Assembly (NCBI GenBank): GCA_030620095.1
Contig: JAUTXW010000205.1
Coordinates: 496,001 to 560,000, forward strand
Origin: Kuschelorhynchus macadamiae
Taxonomy: Eukaryota > Arthropoda > Insecta > Coleoptera > Curculionidae
DNA: 64,000 nucleotides
Direction of reading: 5' to 3'
Of this stretch, positions 35,931 through 46,509 are shown piece after piece (the stretch's first letter is position 1; every line of letters starts with the position of its first letter). The position numbers were made by a program, and so were the translations under genes. Under the pieces are notes generated by a model. The model saw nothing but the letters and a program-made list of their open reading frames with translations, did no database searches and was not told where the DNA came from.

Positions 35931-36520
35931 AAATGGAACATTTATGTTAAACAAATAAATATATAATAAAAAATATTTAATTTACTGCGAGATGCATTTA
36001 ATAAAGGAGAACTTTACTCAAAAAACGTTAATGAATAACAAAAACTTGTTTACGGGCATCTTGACAGAAGCTGCTATAGTCAACTTTACTATAATAAAAA
36101 GGTTCATAATTTAATCTTCGACAAGCTTTCAAAATATTTTACTTACATGCATGTATGAGGCATGTTTAAATAATTCCGAATGTCTGTTTAAAAAAATGAT
36201 TATATCAATCCAATGAAAATTAAACAAAGACACTATGTTATTTTTCAGGGGCTACAATAACTTATTTTTCCAATTTTAAATAACTGATATTTTGACCATT
36301 CAAAAAATTGCTTACAATAATTCTGTCATTGAATTATCAATGATAATAATTAAAAGAGCTCTTTTTAAAAAATATGAAAGTCTTAGAACCCAGCCTATAC
36401 ATAGCTATAGACCAGCTGTGTGTTGGGGGGTGCCATATTAATTTTTTTTAAATTAAATATCACATCAACAATCACTGTTTTTGTTGAGTAGTTCGTAATG
36501 CATAATACTTTTTATTAAAG
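35931..36520. other. AT-rich stretch, nothing identified
   Basis: No coding, terminal repeats or arrays recognised. Confidence 0.45.
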
Positions 36521-36525
36521 TAAAA

Positions 36526-37010
36526 TTGAGTATATTACTCATTATGTTGTCAAATTGGTGTAACTTGAGTTATACCAATGAAGATTTCTTAAATATCGTG
36601 ACCATTTATGGCGAATGTAATCAGATTATTGACCCAGCATTTCGAATATTATTGCGGAAAGATATCTACAGAAGCCGAGGCCCCCCAAAAAATGGTTCGG
36701 TGAATATTAAATAATCTTATTTTGTATAAATCACTTAAACCGAAAAAGTAAAGCAAAAATTAGGGTAGATGAAGAGGAAGTCGAAATAACAGTTTTGCAT
36801 ATTTGATTTGATACGCGATTTTGCATAAGCATAGGTGGAAGCCACTTCATTACACCCAGGTCCAACAACTACAACCTCAAGACCTCCACTTACGTGTGGA
36901 ATTTTGTGAATGGTGTTTAGTTAAAAATAAAGAAGATTTAAATTTTTCTAGCAACATTACTTGGTGCAAAAAAGCTAAAGAAAAAATGAAATAGCAACCA
37001 GTCAGGTATC
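36526..37010 (+). pseudogene. mariner-type transposase N-terminal fragment (copy 1)
   Basis: SYTNEDFLNIVTIYGECNQ gives the DUF4817-like N-terminus. In another frame about 36830-37000 encodes HRWKPLHYTQVQQLQPQDLH then LRVEFCEWCLV and NITWCKKAK, the linker leading to the first catalytic Asp, which is missing. The fragment meets the minus-strand fragment at 37060-37821 tail to tail. The whole composite recurs at 41336-42942. Confidence 0.65.
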
Positions 37011-37059
37011 CAAAGAGTGTTTTGATGTCTTTTGTACCCTTAAAAACAATAACATTTTA

Positions 37060-37821
37060 TAGAGTAGCATTTAAAACATGGTGCCCTGGAGCGCCATCCT
37101 GTTGAATAATGAACGTATATCTCTAATTTACAGGAATGTTATTTAACTGCTGTTCTATATAATTTTCCAGATATTGGGGATATCTGACACCAGTAAGTTT
37201 ATTGCAATGATTAAACATATCATTAGTAGTATATGTAGCTTCATCGGAAAAAAGTATAAAGGTGTAAAAAGAGCGGATTTAACAAATATTTTCTTAAAAT
37301 TTCTTGGCAAAAAATTAATCATTGTCGTTTATGTTCTTCGGTTAGATGTAGAAATGTATATGCGTGATAATTATAACGATGAAGGGTGTGTTGAATTTCG
37401 CCAAATGATTTTTGAAAATAGATTGCTGCATCAATAATTGATCGTTCAGGGTTTTCTGCAATAAAATGAACAAGATATAGTCATAAGTATAGAAAATTAA
37501 CAACAATAATTTACCTTTAAAGAATAGCAACACACTAAAGTCAAAGTTTTCGTTTAGATCTGAAGTTCTTCTTCTACGTAAACTTTTGGTATCTTCAAAT
37601 TTGTTTACTATATATCTTATTGTGCTTCGTGCTGGGATGGTTCTACCGGGAAATTGCCTGTGATAATCATTGTGATGGTGAGTGTGGGTAGGGCTTATAT
37701 TATTATGGCGTAAAATCCTTATGAACTTACCAATACATGTGAACGGCAGCCAGTCATCTTTTCGGAGAGCTGTAGGTTGAGGGTTCTCGGGTACACCTTT
37801 AGAAATTAAAATGGGCGCCAC
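37060..37821 (-). pseudogene. mariner-type transposase fragment with intron (copy 1)
   Basis: Exon 1 covers HHHNDYHRQFPGRTIPARST, YIVNKFEDTKSLRRRR and FSVLLFFK. A GT-AG intron of about 60 bp follows (37456-37516), and exon 2 resumes at ENPERSIIDAAIYF. Further on are FCQEILRKYL, FFSDEATYTTNDMFNHCN (first Asp), YLENYIEQQL and IIQQDGAPGHH (second Asp), ending at about 37060. Stops and deletions make it inactive. Intron position and phase match the transposases at 23.1 and 60.0 kb. Confidence 0.75.
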
Positions 37822-37829
37822 CTAATTGA

Positions 37830-39840
37830 CTGTGACTCAATTAGGAAGAAATCTATATGGATATTTAAATGCAGACAAAATAAAGATTTGGAGGGCTTTT
37901 CAATAAAACACTATATAAAGTGCAGACTGTCAAACTTTAATGATACCTTGATCTTTTGTTTTTTTTATGAGTTGTTTTATAAAATAATTTTTGACATGTG
38001 AAATTTAACTTACATTCAAAAATTCAATCGACATTAAGATATAAAAAAAATAAATCAAGAAAATGTAAAATATATATAAAATATATCAAATATGTGAAAT
38101 GTGATAGAACGTTATTACCATTATATCATCAACCTGTGAACATCTGGCGAAATGTCATGACACAAATATGTAAATATGAAAATTAAATTAAATAGCGCAC
38201 AGGGAATCCAAAAATTCATGAATTTTCTTTTACCACACTGCCGCATGGAAAAAGTTATAAAAGTATAAAGTATTTCGCCAAGGCTATTTTACAAAAAAAT
38301 AGGTTACTTACTTCCTTTCTGCTACCTTATATAAAATTTATAAATATAAAAATTAAGAATTAATTCCTCGTACTCCTACAGGAAGGAACTCCAAACCCAT
38401 TGTAGAACTCTTGGTTTATGTACCCCAAAAATTACACCATAAACTTGTAACTATATACCAAAACCATATCTTGAATTCCTAACCTGAAACCCTCTAGTCA
38501 TCTAGAGGGCTCCTTCGACGCCAACGGTCACCAATAAAGGGAATTTCCAGACATCCAGAAAGGCTTCTCGAGGACCGACAGCCAAAACAAAATTCAGGAC
38601 GCCATTCACGTGGTTGATCAAATGTGAAACCAAACAAAACGGGACCAAAATTTAGGGCCAGATGATGTCCATAAATAGGCCTTAGACTTTCAACAGCACT
38701 GCACTTTAAAATAAATTACTTATGACATACTTTCAGTACTTTAAGAAATTGGTCCATTAAGGCACTTTTATAAAGCCGGACACATGTTGCACCTCTAAGG
38801 AGAGCCAATAGAAAGGGGCGAGAAAATGAGCTCCAGAAAATTCGAAGAAGTTTGACATTCCCCTCCATCATTCTTCCTCACTTCAGACTTATGCCAACCT
38901 AATGCCATAAAATAAAATAATAATTAGAGTAGAGTTCACTGCTGGCGCCACTAGTAGAAGGGAGTAAGAACTCGATAATATTCGGTGTCCCCAAATAGAG
39001 CTGGCGAATTGCTCCTGAGCAGAACGAAAATTATAACTTAAATGGAAAATAAGACACTGTCAAAGCTGGCTGGATGCCGAAAAATAAGAAACCAATGAAA
39101 CCATAGTGACAGAAGAGAAAGGCAGGCAAATTCCGAATATTTATAAACAAAGCAAAAACAAATTTCTTTTGTCTTAATTTAGAGAAGTTGAAAATACTTT
39201 ACAAAATGTAATCCAATGAATTATGAATAAAACATATTGAGGTATGTAAAATGTAATTTACATAAGTGCACTTAAATAAAGTTATATGTTCAATTTTGTT
39301 TCAGATTACTAATTGGCTTAAAATAATGAAAAACCATTAGCAAAATGTTCATTAAACATTCCAGACAAAGTAAACATAAAGAAAAGCAGCTTGGATAAAT
39401 GAAAACAAAAAGCTATGTAAACTGAAACTTTCTAATAGTTCAAGTGTTCTCAAAGTGTTAAATTGATATTTACAAGAAAGAAGTGTGAGAGAAATGGACT
39501 GAAAGAAGAAACCAAAAAAACAGGTTACAGAATATTTTATTGTAAATGAAAAAATTGTTATTTTTATTAATAAAGAAGGCCAGTATCTTAGCAACTAAAA
39601 CTGATTATATATTCAAAATATGTCACTTTCAATAGTAACACCCAATTAGTATAGATTCTATTAACTTTCTTTTATGAAGTGTATGATATGTAAATTTGGA
39701 AAAATCCAACTCGTAGAGTTATTCGACAGGATGGTGATAGAACACTGTGTGAAAATCAGTAACTATATAACTAGCCAAATTTAGTAATTGTCTTAGTGTT
39801 ACTATAAACTAAATAATTATACATAAATTTGAAAATGTTA
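37830..39840. other. AT-rich stretch of unknown origin
   Basis: Only short open frames without known motifs. A hairpin CCCTCTAGTCATCTAGAGGG lies at about 38490-38510. No terminal repeats or known element ends were recognised. Confidence 0.45.
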
Positions 39841-39842
39841 TG

Positions 39843-41335
39843 TTATTGACATAGGCGTATTATATTTAATTTTTCTTCAATGGAATAGCCCATTTAGACA
39901 CGATTTCACGTAAATTAACTAGGATAAGACCGAATTTTAAAGTCGAAAACCTCAAACACTACCGATCCAAGTTTAGACATATCCCATATTTTTGAAAGGG
40001 GAATAATAAGGAGAATCTAAAAAATCGAAAATGTACAGGGCATTTCTTTAAAAAAGAACATTTTTTTTCTATCTACAAAAATGAACCCTGAAAATGGGTG
40101 GCGAAATATAAACGATGACCCTGTACATTGGGATGAAGTGAAAAATTTTTTTTTCCGATTTTCAAATAGCACTATATGCTAAAAGTTGTCTATGATACTG
40201 AAGATCACTTGTAATTTTTTTTACATTTGAAATCGTGACGCGAAAAAAAAACAATATTATCAAAAGCACTATGTGCTAAAAGTTATCTATGATACCGAAT
40301 AATGCTTATGGTTATTTTTAAATCTTTTGAAGGTCACCTTCATTTGCCGCGAGAGGTGCGAAATGTCCACAAAAACTTAATAATTAAATCAGTTTTAAGA
40401 TATAAGCCGTCTTGGCAGAGCGCGTAATTTATACGTTTCTTGTGGATAGTACGAGTTAAATTACACGCCACTGTGCTTTATTATCTCTCACTGCTTTTGT
40501 GCGCCACGTTCACGTGCTCAGGCTGCAGAATAGAGTCAGCTGGGCTGAGCTCTAGGAATTTCTAGTCGCTAATGCGTTATCGTTAAGTTTAGTACGGTAT
40601 TGTTTTAGTGAAGTAAATATGTCTAAGAGGCGAAATAAGGCTTCTTGTTCTATGTACGGTAGTCCAGTTGAGCTAAGTACAGATAGTAGTGTGTTACCGA
40701 CATGAGATCAAGTGCTTAGATATTACAATTTTATAACACTACAAAAACAAAGTGCGGGTCAACACAAACCTAAAGTTAGCGAAATTTATAACGAAATTGT
40801 CATTAAATTAGAAGGAATTTGGAATAAAGCTTCTATTCCAGTCGTATACCGTGTGACAATTATAAACCAAATCAGAAAAGAACACGAAAAGCTTAATAAT
40901 ATCCTGAAATCGTACTCAGGGGCGCGCAAAGAAACCGAAAATTAAAAAAAAAAGTAGGGAAGCTTAGGGAAGATGGAAGCCTTCTGTTTGATATAGCATC
41001 ATGTAAGTGCTCAATGTAATTGTGAAAAATTAAGTAAGGTTCCCCAAATGGAAAGGCCATTTTTAATTGATCAGAGATCCAGAAGGCTTATGGTAACGAG
41101 ATTCGTTGATCGCACCCAAAATATTCAAAAGAAAATTGATAGAAAAGCTCGAGAGTCTAATCAGCTCCGCAATGCTACAGTTTCCAAAGAAGCACAGGCT
41201 TCTACTTCAGTTATGAAGGACACACTGGAGTCTTCCGATGAAGAGAAAAATATTATAGAGACTTTAGAACAAGAAAAGAAGAGCAAATATTAAGTCCAAG
41301 CATTCAGTGTTTACCATCAACTTCATCGAAAATAA
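39843..41335 (+). repeat. truncated first copy of an unclassified element (unit A)
   Basis: It corresponds to 42943-44380 at roughly 95% identity by eye, offset about 3.05-3.1 kb. It contains two subterminal repeats (GCACTATATGCTAAAAGTTG at about 40163 and a GCACTATGTGCTAAAAGTTA copy at about 40264). The left-end block GGGATGAAGTGAAAAATTTT and the 5' half of a coding sequence are also present. It stops at 41335, where the mariner composite unit begins. A mariner-type MITE remnant (CAGGGCATTTC to GACCCTG, about 40034-40125) lies at its left. Confidence 0.7.
40619..41292 (+). pseudogene. 5' half of an unidentified protein gene, copy 1
   Basis: The frame opens with ATG 40619 (MSKRRNKASC), meets TGA near 40702, and continues with VLRYYNFITLQKQS, LEGIWNKASIPVV and INQIRKEHEKLNNIL. 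After a stop and frame change it continues as KVPQMERPFLIDQRSRRLMV, RTQNIQKKIDRKARES and SSDEEKNIIETLEQEKK. I do not recognise a named domain. The charged, helical character and the element context suggest a transposase-associated protein. The 3' half present in copy 2 is missing. Confidence 0.6.
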
Positions 41336-42942
41336 ATTTATGGCGAATGTAATCAGATTATTGACCCAGCATTTCGAATATTATTGCCGAAAGATATCTA
41401 CAGAAACCGAGGCCCCCCAAAAAATAGTTCGGTGAATATTAAATAATCTTATTTTGTATAAATCACTTAAACCGAAATAGTAAAGCAAACATTAGGGTAG
41501 ATGATGAGAAAGTCGAAATAATAGTTTCGCATATTTGATCCGACTGCCCCCTTACGCGATTTTGCACAAGCATAGATGGAAACCATTTCATTACACCTAG
41601 GTCCAACAGCTACAACCCCAAGACCTCCACTTACGTGTGGAATTTTGTGAATGGTGTTTAGTTAAAAATAAAGTAGATTTAAATTTTTTTAGCAACATTG
41701 CTTGGTGCAAAAAAGCTAAATAAAAAATGAAATCGTTAACAGTCAGGTTTCCAAAGAGTGTTTTGATGTCTTTTGTACCCTTAAAACAATAACATTTTAT
41801 AGAGTAGCATTTAAAATATTGTGCCCTGGATGCCATCCTGTTACCAAATGAATGTAATTTACAGGAATGTTATCTAACTGCTGTTCTATATAATTTTCCA
41901 GATATTGGGGATATCTGACACCAGTAAGTTTATTGCAATGATTAAACATATCATTAGTAGTATATGTAGCTTCATCGGAAAAAAGTATATGGTGTAAAAA
42001 GAGCGGATTTAACAAACACCTTAAAATTTCTTGGCAAAAAATTAATCATTGTTGCTTATGTTCTTCAGTTAGATATAGAAATGTATATGGGTGATAATTA
42101 TAACGATGAAGGGTGTGTTGAATTTTGCCAAATGATTTTTGAAAATAAATCGAGAAAAATAAGAAAATTTTAAGTCTACTTATACTTAATAGGTAAGTGT
42201 CACTGTCAAATCAAAAAATCCTACAAAATATCCAGCATGGCATACTTAATATTTGATAAAAGTCAATAATTGGTCATCGAATATTTTTCTTAGTAATATT
42301 TAATTTTCGAGCTTATTTTTAATTCAATCGCAAACTAGTTAGTACCGCTAGATTCGCAAAAAAATCCTCTTTTCAAAAAGTGCTTGTCTAAAAAGAGTAG
42401 CCATTTGAAAAAAAATAGTTAGACACAAAAATTTGATTTTATCAACTTCTTTTGTTCCTAGCTATCAGACTAATCGCTAAAATTTAGCGATTGTATTACT
42501 CTGTCATCATTTCAGGTCCTTAGAATAATTTGCGTCCGGTCATGGCTACCTAGATGCAATTTTAAAAATGGCTATAAAAAATCAAGTAGGAGTAAAAAGT
42601 TTTTAAAATATCATATTCTGATTCAGAATTGTCTCAGAAATCTAAAAATGTAAAAATATATAGAGTGTTCTATTTAGCAGTAATTGATCGTTCAGGGTTT
42701 TCTGCAATAAAATGAACAAGATATAGTCATAAGTATAGAAAATTAACAACAATAATTTACCTTTAAAGAATAGCAACACGCTAAAGTCAAAGTTTTCGTT
42801 TGGATCTGAAGTTCTTCTTCTGTGTAAACATTTGGTGTCTTCAAATTTGTTTACCATATATCTTATTGTGCTTCGTGTTGGGACTGTTCTACCGGGAAAT
42901 TGCCTGTGATAATCATTGTGAGTGTGGGTATAGCTTCTATTA
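41336..42942. repeat. second copy of the mariner composite unit (unit B')
   Basis: It matches 36604-37697 with a few indels (offset 4,732 at the left edge). It again holds a plus-strand N-terminal fragment (HKHRWKPFHYTQVQQLQPQD) and a minus-strand fragment (FSDEATYTTNDMFNHCN). The latter continues as FSVLLFFK, an intron and an ENPERSI-like exon start near 42690. A stretch of about 525 bp (42150-42675) absent from the first copy splits the minus-strand coding region. No TSD was confirmed for that insert. Confidence 0.75.
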
Positions 42943-43067
42943 TTGACATAAGCGTATTATATTTAATTTAATTTTAAAATCGAATACCTCAAAAACTACG
43001 CATCCAAGTTTAGACATATCCCACATTTTGAAAGGGAAATAACAAGGAGAATCTAAAAAATCCAAAA

Positions 43068-43248
43068 TATACAGGGCAGTTCATTTAAAAAAACAAAATT
43101 TGGTACGCTACTAGTTTCTGGTTCACCCTGTATATTCAAAGTTATGAAGTTCCCTGAAATCCATACAACTTATGTACTTAATATTTTTTTCTATCTACAA
43201 AAATGAACACTGAAAATGGGTGGCGAAATATAAATGATGACCCTATAA
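43068..43248. repeat. mariner-type MITE remnant
   Basis: CAGGGCAGTTCATTT at 43072 and an inverted GGTCATCATTTATATTTCGCC end near 43245 share the style of the CAGGG...ATATTTTGCCACCC ends of the 21636 and 58048 mariners. In copy 1 (40034-40125) the interior is about 85-130 bp shorter. Confidence 0.5.
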
Positions 43249-43249
43249 A

Positions 43250-46200
43250 TTAGGGTGGAGCGAAATTTTTTTTTTCCGACGCGAAAAAAAAAACAATATT
43301 ATCAAAAGCACTACGTGCTAAAAGTTATCTATAATACTGAATAATGCTTATGGTTATTTTTAAATCTTTTGAAGGTCACCTTCATTTGCCGCGAGAGGTG
43401 CGAAATGTCCACAAAAACTTAATAATTAAATCAGTTTTAAGATATAAGCCGTCTTGGCAGAGCGCGTAATTTATACGTTTCTTGTGGATAGTACGAGTGA
43501 AATTACACGCCACTGTGCTTTATCTCTCACTGCTTTTGTGCGCCACGTTCACGTTCGCAGGCCGCAGAATCAGTCGGCCACTGAGTCAGCTGGGCTGAGC
43601 TCTAGGAATTTCTAGTCGCTAATGCGTTATCGTTACGTTCATTACGGTATTGTTTTAGTGAAGTAAATATGTCTACGAGGCGAAATAAGGCTTCTTGTCT
43701 TATATACGGTAGTCCAGTTGAGCTAAGTACAGATGTGTTACCGACATGAGATCAAGTGCTTAGATATTACAATTTTATAAGACTACAAAAACAAAGTGCG
43801 GGTCGACACAAACCTAGAGTCAGAGAAATTTATAACGAAATTGTCATTAAATTAGAAGGAATTTGGAATAAAGCTTCTATTCCAGTCGTACACCGTGTGA
43901 CAATTATAAACCAAATCAGAAAAGAACACGAAAAGCTTAATAATATCCTGAAATCGTACTCAGGGGCGCGCAAAGAAACCGAAAATTAAAAAAAAGTAGG
44001 GAAGCTTAGAGAAGATGGAAGCCTTCTGTTTGATATAGCATCATGTAAGTGCTCAATGTAATTGTGAAAAGTTAAGTAAGGTTCCCCAAATGGAAAGGCC
44101 ATTTTTAACTGATCAGAGATCCAGAAGGCTTATGGTAACGGGATTCGTTTATCGCACCCAAAATATTCAAAAGAAAATTGATAGAAAAGCTCGAGAGTCT
44201 AATCAGCTCCGCCATGCTACAGTTCCCAAAGAAGCACAGGCTTCTACTTCAGTTATGCGGGACACATTGGAGTCTTCCGATGAAGAGAAAAATATTATAG
44301 AGACCTTATAACAAGAAAAAAAGAGCAAATATTAACCCAAGCATTCAGTGTTTACCATCAACTTCATCGAAAAAAAATTTATCGCAAGATGAAAAACATT
44401 ACCTCAGACAAGAACCAAACTATCAACATTGCAGACAGGCCAGCTGCTGCACTCGCTTCAGCGTTAATGCACGATTTGGAACAAGAAGATCCTGGAAATA
44501 TTGCCAATGTTATAGATAGGAGTAAGGTACGTCGAGAACGAAAAAAAATGCGTCTAAACCTGCAAGAGTCAGTCAAGTACTGGTAGGTGGACTTTATTAT
44601 AATAGCAGGAAGGACAAAACCATTTGTAAGTCTAAACCAGATAGCGGCAGCATCAGGTGGCTATTATAGAAGAACATATTTCAATCAATAATGAACCAGA
44701 TTCTAGTTATTTAGGACATGTTTCACCCGCATCTGGCTCCGCCCAAAACATCAAGACTACAATATATTCTTTTTAACAGAAAGAAACATAGATACGTCAA
44801 AAATATTAGCAATTGGTTGTGATGAGACGGTCGTAAATACAGGTAACAATGGTGATGTTATCTGCCGTATAGAAAAAGAACTCGGAAGACATTTGCATTG
44901 GGTGGTCTGCCAGCTTCACTCGAATGAACTTCCTTTGCGTCATGTTATCGAATATTTGGATGGAACGACATCGGGACCACGGGGGTCTTCCGGAATCATT
45001 GGGAAAATGTTAGAAACTTATGAAAAGTTACCTATAATGGAATATCAACCTAACGAATGTGCACTTCCAGATGTTGATAGGCAACCACCGAGTATTGACC
45101 AAAAATGCCTTTACGATGTGAGTGTGAGTTCTGGTAAATTTCCAGTCGGTCTTGCAGCATGAAACCCTGGAAAATTGTCACATGCAAGATGGCTTACGAC
45201 TGCAAATAGAGTTCCTAGGCTTTACGCAAGTACAGCTTATCCATCCCAGAGCCTACATTTATTATTAAAGTATATGCCCTCATGTGGTTCCACATCAAGA
45301 CCAGTCCCTCAATAAAAGATGCATCAAAAAATTTATGGCGTTCTATAAATCTAAGCCGATACCTCAGATACGACTTAAAACAAATCGTGGACAATACGAT
45401 TTAGAGGAATGGATTTTTTTGCTCACTCGGAGAGTTTGTTGGTAGCGATGCTTGCAGATGACCGAAAATATATTTAAGAATTAGCGATCAAAAAATCAAA
45501 AATTTTCACACAACAAAATTAGAAAATTCGTAATTCCCAAAATAAACTTTTTTGCACAAGACTACATCGACTTAATTAATTGGTAGGATTCCGATATTAG
45601 TGAACCTACATTAAGACGAAACTTTTCCGAAGACGTTCTGAAGAGATTCTTAAATGAGGGATTGCCTGTGAGCCCCCTAATTTACCTTGTCATACGCAAG
45701 CTGTGGAAAGGTGTGTCAAAGTGGCGACTGAAGCATCATTACAAGTATGTGGTATGGTTGCTAGAGATGGCTTCATTAGAACAAGACTCTTAGATAGAAA
45801 ATTGATGCCAAACTTTGAAACAAAACGTGACTTTAAACCCGAATAATAAGGTAACTAAAGTGTATGGATGGATGGTTGGGAAGGGAAGTGGTGGAACACG
45901 ATATGCAGCCACCTCCACGTGGCATGTTCTGGGTAGTTTTCTAAAGAAACTAGCGAAAAGCTGCATGTTTGTTGTAATTTATAAATAATATTGAAAATTC
46001 AAGGTCATTAAAGTTAATGAAAATAGCTTCGAAATATTTTCAAAAAATGTATACGTTATCTACTGCTCTATAGACAACTTTTAGCACATAGTGGTAATTC
46101 GTAAAATATATTTTTTAACTTATTTTTTTTCAAAAATTAAGGTTATTGCGGGGAAGGAAAAAAAATCTGGATAATCGGCATATATCTAGACAACTTTCAA

Positions 46201-46313
46201 TATATAGTGCTAATCGAAATTATCACTTTCGGAAATTTTCCAAAAAATGAGCAACCAATGAACTAAAGTTAATTTGCGTCACTGCAAAATTCATTTTGAG
46301 CATCCAACATCCC
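43250..46313 (+). mobile_element. unclassified DNA transposon candidate with paired subterminal repeats
   Basis: The left block starts about GGGTGGAGCGAAATTTTTT at 43253. It carries a repeat GCACTACGTGCTAAAAGTTA near 43308 (two such repeats in copy 1). The right side has two inverted copies of the same repeat, read on the minus strand as CACTATGTGCTAAAAGTTG near 46100 and GCACTATATATTGAAAGTTG near 46212. Spacing is about 100-110 bp at both ends. The right terminus is probably near 46300-46313 (GGGATGTTGGATGC on the minus strand), next to the TTAA used by piggyBac. Boundaries are inferred. The coding content is one broken gene of unknown family. Confidence 0.5.
43669..45846 (+). pseudogene. 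unidentified transposase-like gene, broken, copy 2
   Basis: Starts at ATG 43669. The 5' half parallels copy 1 (VLRYYNFIRLQKQS, IWNKASIPVVHRV, MERPFLTDQRSRRLM). The 3' half has NIADRPAAALASALMHDL and RSKVRRERKKMRLNLQE, then AIGCDETVVNTGNNGDVICR with LHWVVCQLHSNELPLRHV and DGTTSGPRGSSGIIGKML. HARWLTTANRVPRLYAST, FFAHSESLLVAMLADDRKYI and CHTQAVERCVKVATEASLQV follow. The pattern of an acidic DxT-like segment, a QLHxNELPLRH segment, an RW segment and a late acidic VERCVK is reminiscent of RNase H-fold transposases, but this is inference. At least six stops or frame changes are present. Confidence 0.55.
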
Positions 46314-46361
46314 TTAACACTCCATTAGGCGCGCTCAAATAACTGACGTAAGTGGGCGCGC

Positions 46362-46379
46362 GGGGTATTGAAATACCCC
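46362..46379. promoter_or_regulatory. palindromic box 1 of the piggyBac ends
   Basis: GGGGTATTGAAATACCCC, 18 bp, one mismatch to the two boxes at the other end. It lies about 45 bp from the left terminus, preceded by GCGCGC. Possibly a transposase binding site; this is inference from symmetry. Confidence 0.6.
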
Positions 46380-46446
46380 AAGCGGAAATAACTATATGTA
46401 CAACTAATTTAACCAAAAACATTTTACCAACATATTTTTAAACATT

Positions 46447-46452
46447 TTTATT
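46447..46452 (-). promoter_or_regulatory. AATAAA polyadenylation signal of the piggyBac gene
   Basis: AATAAA on the minus strand, about 60 bases beyond the stop codon. Confidence 0.5.
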
Positions 46453-46509
46453 AATGAAATAAACGTTATAATACAAATATAGATTAAAACAAGTTTCTAA
46501 ACCTAGTTC

